The translations under genes and the position numbers were made by a program. Shown here piece after piece: positions 41,935-48,514 of a stretch of DNA of 48,514 bases. The DNA comes from JBEKTY01 sp049515555 (GTDB taxonomy: Bacteria > Planctomycetota > Planctomycetia > Pirellulales > Thermoguttaceae). Below the pieces are notes generated by a model. It was not told the DNA's origin. It saw only the letters and a program-made list of their open reading frames with translations, and searched no databases. The first letter of the stretch is position 1. Every line of letters starts with the position of its first letter. The stretch is taken from assembly GCA_049515555.1 (NCBI GenBank), contig JBEKTY010000044.1:1-48514 (forward strand), written 5' to 3'.

Positions 41935-42846
41935 TCATTGCTTCAAGTGCCGGTCAAAGAACTCCCAGGTGGCGTCCCACGCCTTGCGGTCGTATTCGCC
42001 GCCAAACCCGTGCCCCTGCCCCTGGAACACCATCAGTGTGTGGGAAGCCCCGACCGCCTTCATCTTTTCGTCCAACAACTTTGCCTGTTCGACGGGCACA
42101 AGAGCATCCTTGTCGCCGTGGAGCGTTAGGATAGGAGGGGCATCCTTACTGACGTAGGTGACGGGGCTGGCCGCCTTGTATCGGTCGGGCGCTTCGCTGG
42201 GCGTTCCTCCGAGGAATAGACGGAAGATCCAGGCCACGGAGCTTTTCTTGTAGCACCCCGCCATTTCCGTGGGGCCAAAGGTGTTGACCACAGCCTGCAC
42301 CCGGCTGGATTGTCCGGGGTTCCCGCTGCCTCCCTCCAAGTTCGACGTTGGACCGGCAAGGCCGACCAACAGCGAGAGATGACCACCGGCAGAACCACCG
42401 GTGACGCCGATCCGGTCTGGATTGACATGGTACTTCTGCGCATTGGCCCTTACCCAACGAATCGCCGCCTTGGCATCGTGGATCTGTGCCGGAAAGATCA
42501 GCGTGGCGGTCGTGGTCTCCTTCTTTGCTCGGTCAAATTTCATCAGCCGGTAGCTGATGGTCATCGCCACGTAGCCCCTTCTCGCTGCTTCCTGAATCTG
42601 TCCCCGATATCCCTGCCGGTCGCCTTCACACCAGCCACCACCGTGGATGAACACGATGGCCGGAAACGGCCCGTCGCCTTGCGGGCGAGCAAGATCCAGT
42701 TTCAATTCCGTGTCACCGGCCTTTCCATAGGTGATGTTGTCTTCGATGACAATTGTGGCGTTGTCACCCGCCACGCACTGCCCCGAATAGCTCAGGGTCA
42801 GAAGGCCGCACAGCAGTGCGACAGCCAAAGCTCTGTCAGTTCTCAT
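41935..42846 (-). CDS. Secreted alpha/beta hydrolase (BD-FAE/esterase-lipase type)
   Basis: A protein of 303 residues with a signal peptide (ALAVALLCGLLTLSYSGQCVA). Oxyanion-hole motif HGGGWC at about 69-74, nucleophile S152 in GVTGGSAGGHLS, acid in HGDKDALVPVEQA and histidine in GQGHGFGGEYD form a full triad. Family members remove acetyl or feruloyl groups from plant or algal polysaccharides. It lies next to GH16 enzymes, which supports a role in carbohydrate esterolysis; the substrate itself is not shown by the sequence. Confidence 0.87.
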   Translation of the reverse strand: MRTDRALAVALLCGLLTLSYSGQCVAGDNATIVIEDNITYGKAGDTELKLDLARPQGDGPFPAIVFIHGGGWCEGDRQGYRGQIQEAARRGYVAMTISYRLMKFDRAKKETTTATLIFPAQIHDAKAAIRWVRANAQKYHVNPDRIGVTGGSAGGHLSLLVGLAGPTSNLEGGSGNPGQSSRVQAVVNTFGPTEMAGCYKKSSVAWIFRLFLGGTPSEAPDRYKAASPVTYVSKDAPPILTLHGDKDALVPVEQAKLLDEKMKAVGASHTLMVFQGQGHGFGGEYDRKAWDATWEFFDRHLKQ

Positions 42847-42914
42847 GAGTCAACTCCTGATTCCAAAGCAGCGTAAAGAATCCCTTTCCAGTTCGTCGAT
42901 CAATGTCTCACCGT

Positions 42915-43790
42915 CTATGGCCGATGCTTCCACGCCCTCACGTATTCGACGCTGAACGTCGAGGGCAAGTCCTCATCCTTCGGCATTCCCATCCATTCGG
43001 GCATCGTTTCGCTATCGAAGGTCAACAAGAGCGGTTGGTGCCAGTGCGTGTTCTCGACCGAGCGGACGAGCACGCCGTCCACGTAGAACCTCAGTTCGTC
43101 CTTGCCCCAATCGAATCCGTAAACGTGGTAATCGTCAGCCAGCCGCCACGGGGAGACCCAGGCATCGCCCACCTGCCAGTGCTGCTTCCCCTTTGGGGTC
43201 CCCCAAACGTGGACGGTAATGTTCACTTTGTGCTCAAAGCCCTTGGCCTTGCCGCCGATCTCGAACACGTCGATCTCCGTCTGCCAGCCGGGCGTGTCGC
43301 TGTTGTGAAACCAGAACGAGCTTGACCCACCCGAATTCATCGGCTTGGCCTTGACCTCGTAGTAGCCGTAGCTGGAACGGACTTTCGAGTGGAGAGCGGC
43401 CGAAGTGTAGTCGTAGTAGCCCTCCTTTTCCAGTTCGGCGGGCAGCTTCTCTTTCCGCATCGTAAGATGCAGTTTGCCGTCCGACACGGCGACGTTCCTC
43501 TCGCTGAAAAGGGCAGGCTGACGGCCTTTCCACCCGACGATCCCCAACACCCACTTGTTGCGATCCAGTTCCTTGCCCTCGAATTCGTCGCTCATCGGCT
43601 CGAACTTCACCCAACTGCCCTTGTTCTCCTGATCGGAGAGCGGGTAAGCATCGGTGATCCGTTTCGGTGTTTCGCCCAACGGGCCTTGCCGGTTCCAAAT
43701 CTTGGTTGGCCGCTTGTCGGCGGTTGGTGGATCAGCGGCCAGGACGGCGGCGGTGTAGAACAGGGCGAGGACGGGTAACGGGATTCGCAT
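42915..43790 (-). CDS. Secreted glycoside hydrolase GH16 (first of a divergent pair)
   Basis: A protein of 291 residues. A signal peptide (MRIPLPVLALFYTAAVLA) precedes a beta-jelly-roll with the GH16 active-site motif TEIDVFEIGG (E172, D174, E177). The region FEPMSDEFEGKELDRNKW and MNSGGSSSFWFHNSDTPGW resemble beta-agarase/kappa-carrageenase-type GH16 members. It probably cuts a beta-linked marine-type polysaccharide outside the cell. An upstream in-frame ATG at 43811 is less likely because the signal peptide begins at 43790. It is divergent from another GH16 gene 123 bases away. Confidence 0.88.
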   Translation of the reverse strand: MRIPLPVLALFYTAAVLAADPPTADKRPTKIWNRQGPLGETPKRITDAYPLSDQENKGSWVKFEPMSDEFEGKELDRNKWVLGIVGWKGRQPALFSERNVAVSDGKLHLTMRKEKLPAELEKEGYYDYTSAALHSKVRSSYGYYEVKAKPMNSGGSSSFWFHNSDTPGWQTEIDVFEIGGKAKGFEHKVNITVHVWGTPKGKQHWQVGDAWVSPWRLADDYHVYGFDWGKDELRFYVDGVLVRSVENTHWHQPLLLTFDSETMPEWMGMPKDEDLPSTFSVEYVRAWKHRP

Positions 43791-43846
43791 GACGGCATCT
43801 CCAGCAGGCATCCAGGTGGGGCGGCGGTGGCAATCGCCGCTCCCGT

Positions 43847-43876
43847 ATTGTAAACTGGCGGCCGGTGGTCATACAA
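43847..43876 (-). promoter_or_regulatory. Candidate promoter for the minus-strand GH16 gene
   Basis: Read on the minus strand, TTGTAT (43876-43871) and TACAAT (43852-43847) are separated by 18 bases; the -10 hexamer matches 5 of 6 consensus bases. It lies 56 bases ahead of the ATG at 43790. The divergent GH16 gene on the + strand must use another promoter in the same 123-base gap. Confidence 0.4.
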
Positions 43877-43913
43877 CGACGTGGCCGATTTCCCAGCCCC
43901 GGAGGATGCCAAG

Positions 43914-44699
43914 ATGAGCGTATTACGCCTCGTCCATGCCGTTACCTTGTTTGCCATTTCGGCCGGTCTGGCTGTTGCCCAAGATAAGGTCCGGGACGAT
44001 CTGCCCCCAGCCCCCGAGGGCAAGTCCTGGAACCTCGTCTGGCATGATGAGTTCGAGGGCACGAAGCTCGATGAAACCAAGTGGATCTACCGGCCTGACG
44101 GCAGGCGGAAGGGCGGGTGGTGGGACCGCAAGGCCGTGACACTCGATGGCCAGGGGCACTTGGCGATCAAGACCTTGAAGGAAGGCGACCGGTATATCGA
44201 CGGTTGCATCACCACCCAGGGCAAGTTCGAGCACGCCTTCGGCTACTACGTCGCTCGAATTCAATTTCAGAAGCAGCCGGGCCACTGGTCGGCCTTCTGG
44301 ATGATGCCCAAGGGTTTTGGAAAAGGGGCGACCGGGGGCCGGGATGGCACCGAGATCGACATCATGGAGAAGCCCTGGCTCGACGAACGGGTTCAGCACA
44401 CCTTCCATTGGAACGGCTATGGCGAGGATCACAAGTCCGAAGGCAAGGTCATCAAGGTGCCCAGCGTCATGGAGGGCTGGCACACCTTCGCCGTCTGGTG
44501 GAAAGCGGACGAATACGTGTTCTATGTCGATGGCAAGGAAACGTGGCGTACCAAGGGCGGCGGGCCGTCGCAGGTGCCCGAGTACATCCTGCTGAGCGAC
44601 GAGGTGGGCAAGTGGGGCGGCGACATCGGCAAAGCCAAGCTGCCCGACGAATTCTCGGTGGACTACGTGCGGGTCTACGATCTGGTGGAGAAGAAATGA
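43914..44699 (+). CDS. Secreted glycoside hydrolase GH16 (second of a divergent pair)
   Basis: A protein of 261 residues. Signal peptide MSVLRLVHAVTLFAISAGLA, then the GH16 fold starting LVWHDEFEGTKLDETKW, with active-site motif GTEIDIMEKP (E147, D149, E152) and a C-terminal strand pair EFSVDYVRVYDLVE. HWSAFWMMPKGFGKGATGG and HTFHWNGYGEDH are substrate-groove regions. Low similarity by eye to the divergent GH16 outside the motif suggests a different substrate. GGAGG lies just upstream of the ATG. It is followed after 10 bases by the GH29-like gene, so the two are probably an operon. Confidence 0.9.
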   Translation: MSVLRLVHAVTLFAISAGLAVAQDKVRDDLPPAPEGKSWNLVWHDEFEGTKLDETKWIYRPDGRRKGGWWDRKAVTLDGQGHLAIKTLKEGDRYIDGCITTQGKFEHAFGYYVARIQFQKQPGHWSAFWMMPKGFGKGATGGRDGTEIDIMEKPWLDERVQHTFHWNGYGEDHKSEGKVIKVPSVMEGWHTFAVWWKADEYVFYVDGKETWRTKGGGPSQVPEYILLSDEVGKWGGDIGKAKLPDEFSVDYVRVYDLVEKK

Positions 44700-44709
44700 G
44701 GAGGGACAC

Positions 44710-45735
44710 ATGAAACGGCGAGATTTCATGGTCACATTAGCTGCTGGTGCAGCTTGTGCGCCAGTACACGGGCTCTTCGGCGCTGAGCAACCGAACTACC
44801 AGCGGGCCAACACCGACTGGCTGGCGAAGTGCCGCTACGGGATCGGCGTCCACTGGACGGCGCAGACCGTGCCCCGGCATGGCGATCCGCTGCCATTTCA
44901 GCGGGCCGTCGATTCCTTCAAGCTCAAGGAGTTCGTCGAGCAAGTGCGGGATGCCGGGGCCGACTACGTGCTGTTCACGGCCGCCCATGCCCTCCAAATG
45001 CTCCCCGCCTTGCACCCGGTGATCGACAGAATCCTTCCTGGCCGAACCTGCAAGCGGGATCTGATTGCCGAGCTTGCCGACGCTCTGGCCGCTCATGGCC
45101 TTCCGCTCCTGGTGTACTGGAATCATTCATGCAACGGCCGGGATGATCCCCCATGGCGCAGAGCGGTCGGCTACGATGGCCAGGACAAGAACGTCCTCGC
45201 CAAGAACCTGATAGAAATCGTCGCCTGGATGGGCGAGCGGTACAAGGACAAGGTCAAGGCGTGGTGGTTCGATAGCGCCTATTCGCTCGATCCCCGAGGC
45301 CCGTACAACAGCGTCACCACAGAGATGACCGGCTTCCAGTTCCCGTGGGAGCAGTTCACGGTGGCGGCCAAGACCGGCTTCCCCGCTCGCCTCGTGACTT
45401 ACAACGCCGGGGTTGCCAAGACTTTTCTTTACACCACGCACCAGGACTATTGGGCCGGGGAGTTGGTGAACTTGAAGACGCCAGCCACGGACCGCTATCT
45501 GGAGAACGGCCTCCAATGGTTCGGCTGGACATGCCTGGACTTTCGGGCCTGGGTCCACACGAAGCGGAACACCGAAATCCCAAAGCCGCTCTATTCGGAT
45601 GAGGAAGTTGCCGCTTTCGTCCGCACCTGCAATTCCCACCAAGCCCCGATGACATTCAACGTGGGGATCTACCAGGACGGGACGATGGCCCCAGCGTCGG
45701 TCGAGCAGCTTCATCGCATCGGAAAGACGGCTTGA
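44710..45735 (+). CDS. Tat-exported GH29-like protein
   Basis: A protein of 341 residues with a twin-arginine signal (MKRRDFMVTLAAGAACAPVHG). The mature part resembles the alpha-L-fucosidase barrel: WLAKCRYGIGVHWTAQTVP, DAGADYVLFTAAHALQMLP, HGLPLLVYWNHSCNG, VKAWWFDSAYS (candidate nucleophile D188) and LITYNAG-like strands. It is shorter than classical fucosidases and lacks their C-terminal beta domain. Whether it is an active glycosidase or a divergent relative is uncertain. It is in an apparent operon with the GH16 gene. Confidence 0.65.
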   Translation: MKRRDFMVTLAAGAACAPVHGLFGAEQPNYQRANTDWLAKCRYGIGVHWTAQTVPRHGDPLPFQRAVDSFKLKEFVEQVRDAGADYVLFTAAHALQMLPALHPVIDRILPGRTCKRDLIAELADALAAHGLPLLVYWNHSCNGRDDPPWRRAVGYDGQDKNVLAKNLIEIVAWMGERYKDKVKAWWFDSAYSLDPRGPYNSVTTEMTGFQFPWEQFTVAAKTGFPARLVTYNAGVAKTFLYTTHQDYWAGELVNLKTPATDRYLENGLQWFGWTCLDFRAWVHTKRNTEIPKPLYSDEEVAAFVRTCNSHQAPMTFNVGIYQDGTMAPASVEQLHRIGKTA

Positions 45736-45739
45736 CGCA

Positions 45740-46444
45740 CTACGCAAGAGCCAGCGACGGCTCGAATACGTGGATTCCCGCTCGGTCCCTGGATTCCTTC
45801 TTCCACAGACCCAACTGCTCCTGGGCGGCATCGAGGAATTGTGCGCCGTTGGGCGAATTCCGCATGATTTCGATCTGTTCCTTGGTGTCGGCTACCATCG
45901 GAAGCACCTTGCGGTCGCCAAACATCCAGGCAACCAACTGTCGATAGGATTTTCCCATGGCATCGTAGTTGAGCAGGTTGACGACCGGATCGTCCCTCAT
46001 CTCCGATGCCAATTCGGGCCGGGCTTTCGGGTCGAAGAGGCAGTAGCGGGTGATGCACTTCGCCGGAATGATCCCCTGGTAGCAGCAGTTCCCCAGCCAA
46101 CCCAGGCTCAGCTTCCAGCGGTCCTGATACGCTTCAAGCGAGTCCCTTGAAGAGCCATGCACGGCATCGAGTTCTTTCACGTCCTGCCTCGAAAGAACAA
46201 GGGCGATAAAGTCCTCGTCGGGGAAGAAGCGTTTGCGGTTCAAGCCTTTCGTGTCGATCTCCACCACGGCGACCGTGCCCTTGTGGCTCAAGGCGAAGTA
46301 GAAGGGGTAGGCGACCGTCAGGTACACCATGTCAGAGCGGCTGGGGGCCTTCTTCCAGTTGGACTTCTCTTCCAGCCGAGGGCACAGACCATTCAGCAGG
46401 ATGGACCGGAGGTTCTCGACGGAGCAGCCGTGGTAGAGCTTCAT
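45740..46444 (-). CDS. ADP-ribosyltransferase-fold-like protein
   Basis: A protein of 234 residues. The first 90 residues look like an ADP-ribosyltransferase (ART) fold: LYHGCSVENLRSILLNGLCP would be strand 1 with the NAD-binding histidine (H5), VYLTVAYPFYFAL would carry the tyrosine, and FFPDEDFIALVLSR the third catalytic acid, giving an H-Y-E/D pattern seen in PARP/DarT-like enzymes. The rest (CCYQGIIPAKCITRYCLFDP onwards) is of unknown fold. No antitoxin gene is adjacent, but a macro-domain gene exists at 27550 in the window. The assignment is by pattern only. Confidence 0.45.
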   Translation of the reverse strand: MKLYHGCSVENLRSILLNGLCPRLEEKSNWKKAPSRSDMVYLTVAYPFYFALSHKGTVAVVEIDTKGLNRKRFFPDEDFIALVLSRQDVKELDAVHGSSRDSLEAYQDRWKLSLGWLGNCCYQGIIPAKCITRYCLFDPKARPELASEMRDDPVVNLLNYDAMGKSYRQLVAWMFGDRKVLPMVADTKEQIEIMRNSPNGAQFLDAAQEQLGLWKKESRDRAGIHVFEPSLALA

Positions 46445-46554
46445 GGGACAACCTTGGGTGGTTTTTCAAGTATACCCTACCAACCGACTGCCCGTCTTGG
46501 TTTTCATGAGGCCACCAACTGTGACCGGACGTGGCCCTGCGGTACAATGTTCCC

Positions 46555-47319
46555 ATGCGGCTCATTTCCCTCCAATCCGGCAGCAACGGCAATTGCATCT
46601 ACGTCGAGGCAGGCCGCATCCGACTACTCTTCGACGCCGGGATCAGTGACAGCGAGGTCCAAGAGCGGCTCGCCTTGCATCGCCGGGATGCAACTGCGGT
46701 CGATGCGGTGCTGATCTCCCACGACCATATTGACCACTGCCGTAGTATGGGAATCCTGAACCGCACGTTCGGCTTGCCAATCTACGCCACTGCCAAGACC
46801 TACGAGGCAGCCAAACGATTTGCACTGGGCGAAGTTGGAGACCTTCGGCATTTCGTTGCAGGCGAGACCGTGCAGTTCGGCAAGGTGACGGTGGAAACGA
46901 TTTCGACTCCGCACGATGCTGCGGATGGCGTCGTTTTCGTCGTCGATGACGGCAAGCACCGAGTCGGCATCCTGACCGACTTGGGCCACGTCTTCGACGG
47001 CCTGGGCGATGTAGTTGCCTCATTGGATGCCGTGTTACTGGAAAGCAACTACGATCCCGACATGCTCGCCAATGGTTCCTACTCGGAATCACTCAAGCAA
47101 CGGATCACCGGGCCGCACGGGCACATCTCCAATTTCGAAGCAGCCGAACTACTGCTGGCATCAGCCTCAAAGCGGATGAAATGGGCGTGCCTGGGCCACT
47201 TGTCAAAGGACAACAACACGCCGAAGCTGGCCCTGGCAACGCACCGCAAGATTGTGGGCGACCGGCCGCCGTTGTTCGTGGCAACCCGGTATGAAGTGAG
47301 TGAGGTGATGGAAGTGTGA
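46555..47319 (+). CDS. Metallo-beta-lactamase-fold hydrolase, WalJ/YycJ-like
   Basis: A protein of 254 residues. MRLISLQSGSNGNCIYVEAG is the family's conserved N-terminus; the metal motif is SHDHIDHC (H56, H58, D60, H61), with STPHDAADGV, VGILTDLGHV and LLESNYD giving further ligands. GPHGHISN and LGHLSKDNNTPKLA are the C-terminal hallmarks. WalJ-type proteins are DNA exonuclease-like and take part in cell-wall or DNA repair control. Complete, with ATG at 46555 chosen over an upstream in-frame start because the family begins there. Confidence 0.88.
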   Translation: MRLISLQSGSNGNCIYVEAGRIRLLFDAGISDSEVQERLALHRRDATAVDAVLISHDHIDHCRSMGILNRTFGLPIYATAKTYEAAKRFALGEVGDLRHFVAGETVQFGKVTVETISTPHDAADGVVFVVDDGKHRVGILTDLGHVFDGLGDVVASLDAVLLESNYDPDMLANGSYSESLKQRITGPHGHISNFEAAELLLASASKRMKWACLGHLSKDNNTPKLALATHRKIVGDRPPLFVATRYEVSEVMEV

Positions 47320-47402
47320 TCTTCTATCCCCGATAGAAGTCGATCCACACCAGTTCCGGGCTTTTGGACTGCCACGAACAACGGCAGCACAAATGCAGGA
47401 AC

Positions 47403-48514
47403 TCATCTTCTCGGGCTGACCTGTCGCTTGTACGCCTGGTCATACGGTCCCATGCCCACGTCACGAGGCAGCAAATCGACGTGATCCTTCGGGGCGTCGG
47501 AGAACACCTCTCGCACCGCATCCAGGTAACCAAAGCCATATTCCCGGTGGGGAGCGATGTAGTGGCCTTCGCTCCATTCGTTCCAGTTGTCCAACAGCAG
47601 GATCTTGCTTCCCAATTCCGTGGCCGGGAAGGTGCGGACGATCGCTTTCGCCTTCTCCAACAACTCCTTGTACTGGGCGGGCGGAATCTTCCAGATGCTC
47701 CCCTCGTCCTGCCAACCGCTCCATCCTTGAGAGACGGTCACGACCTCGGGCAAGATGCCCATGCGTCGTGTCCTTTCGATGTAATCGAGTTGTGCGGCGA
47801 TGGCCTGCTCGGGTTTCGGGCTTCCCTGGACGTGCCAGCAGTAGGCGAAGGTATAGTCCAACCCTAGGTGTTTCATCAACTTCAAGTGGTTCGGGTCGAG
47901 CCCTCGATACTCGCCCAGAATGTACAGACCGTCGAAACCGGCCTTGCGGCAGGCCACCCGCATCTTGTCCAGTGCCGCCCGCACTTGGTCCACGCCGCCC
48001 AAGTCCTGGACGAGAAACTCGGGGCGGTAGATGAACAGAAGCGGCTTGTTGTCGATCTTTAGATAACTGGGATGACGGAAGTAGTTCTCGATCCAGAACG
48101 GCAGTAGGTTCTCCATCAGGTCTGCTTCGTTGGATACCCCGGCGGTTCCTCTGGCCTGATTCTCCCACATGATGGTGAACTTCATTTTGGACACGTAACG
48201 GGACTTCAGCAGGGCGTCGTGAATGGCGCTGCCGAATCGCATCTTCACTGGCCCGCCCTGGCCGTTCCGATACCAACAGTACACGAAGAATGAAATGCCG
48301 TGCTCGACCGCCCACTTGGTCTCCCAGTCGGCGACCTCCGGGTTCTCCTGGGAGTAGAACCCCAAAGCAGGAGTCCGCTCGGGATGCTTGAGAACCTGGT
48401 TCCACATCTGCGGCTGATCGGCATCCCAGAGCGGGCAATTCTGGGCACCGACGAGGATCTGCGTGGCAACGGGCTTCGGTTCGGGGACGTGAGGTTTCTT
48501 CGTGCTGACCTCAG
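47403..48514 (-). CDS. GH99/WbsX-like glycosyl hydrolase-type protein (5' end outside the window)
   Basis: A partial protein of at least 370 residues; the coding frame continues past the right edge, so the start is not seen. Features are HGISFFVYCWYRNGQGG, FRHPSYLKIDNKPLLFIYRPE, LDYTFAYCWHVQGSPKP and LLLDNWNEWSEGHYIAPHRE, which are characteristic of the WbsX/GH99-like family that acts on complex carbohydrates or glycosylates them. The C-terminal GPYDQAYKRQVSP is typical. It is convergent with the WalJ-like gene. An internal ATG at 48407 exists but the upstream residues (ATQILVGAQNCPLWD) are clearly coding. Confidence 0.8.
   Translation of the reverse strand, partial: EVSTKKPHVPEPKPVATQILVGAQNCPLWDADQPQMWNQVLKHPERTPALGFYSQENPEVADWETKWAVEHGISFFVYCWYRNGQGGPVKMRFGSAIHDALLKSRYVSKMKFTIMWENQARGTAGVSNEADLMENLLPFWIENYFRHPSYLKIDNKPLLFIYRPEFLVQDLGGVDQVRAALDKMRVACRKAGFDGLYILGEYRGLDPNHLKLMKHLGLDYTFAYCWHVQGSPKPEQAIAAQLDYIERTRRMGILPEVVTVSQGWSGWQDEGSIWKIPPAQYKELLEKAKAIVRTFPATELGSKILLLDNWNEWSEGHYIAPHREYGFGYLDAVREVFSDAPKDHVDLLPRDVGMGPYDQAYKRQVSPRR

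Noticed and set aside
45740..46444. DarT/DarG toxin-antitoxin pair
   Set aside because: There is no adjacent macro-domain antitoxin, and the ART motif is only a weak pattern.

Overview
The window looks like chromosomal DNA (about 60% G+C by eye) from a member of the Planctomycetota. The evidence is a TDAGL-type leucine-rich repeat protein, secreted DUF1080 and DUF1579 proteins, several secreted glycosidases (GH29, GH16, GH99/WbsX-like) and a Tat-exported glycosidase-like protein. This rests on protein-family flavour; no rRNA or tRNA is present to confirm it.

Layout. (1) 1-4463: secreted, probably polysaccharide-related genes: the end of an unknown gene, a GH29 alpha-L-fucosidase, a frameshifted small membrane protein, a secreted hypothetical and a leucine-rich repeat protein. 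(2) 4859-18063: a BREX type 1 phage-defence operon in the order small ORF, brxA, brxB, brxC, small ORF, pglX, P-loop kinase (zeta-toxin-like), small acidic protein, pglZ, brxL, all on the + strand and mostly overlapping or closely spaced. The pglX gene lacks its whole N-terminal half, including the S-adenosylmethionine-binding motif, although the NPPY catalytic motif and the rest are intact. (3) 18113-26275: more probable defence genes: a low-GC hypothetical, RmuC, a protein with a C-terminal Swt1-like HEPN domain, a small membrane protein, an OLD-family ATPase/Toprim nuclease, a conserved hypothetical and a DUF4062 (TIR-like) protein. (4) 26338-33502: repair and housekeeping genes: an AlkA-type glycosylase, a truncated metallo-beta-lactamase-fold gene fused to a macro-domain gene, RecD2 helicase, a membrane protein, DUF1080, DUF1579, a cupin and a tandem GNAT acetyltransferase. 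(5) 33554-37133: a metallo-beta-lactamase-fold gene cut by a complete 2,895-bp IS21-family element (istA, istB, multiple terminal repeats, 7-bp target duplication); removing the element restores the reading frame exactly. (6) 37141-41904: small genes of mixed type, including DUF4261, C_GCAxxG_C_C, PilZ, zinc-ribbon and MgtC proteins and a UvsE-GIY-YIG fusion. (7) 41935-48514: a second carbohydrate-related block (alpha/beta hydrolase, two divergent GH16 enzymes, a GH29-like protein, a GH99/WbsX-like protein running off the right edge), interspersed with an ADP-ribosyltransferase-like protein and a WalJ-like hydrolase.

How the genes work together. The core is a defence island: BREX should methylate self DNA (PglX) and block phage replication (BrxC, PglZ, BrxL), while the downstream OLD, HEPN and DUF4062 proteins look like independent back-up systems. 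With PglX truncated, the BREX locus as read here is probably disabled or altered, or the sequence contains an assembly deletion. The window holds several other damaged genes (the two metallo-hydrolases, the small membrane protein and the gene near 41.7 kb), so it is either a site of active gene decay or contains some sequence error.
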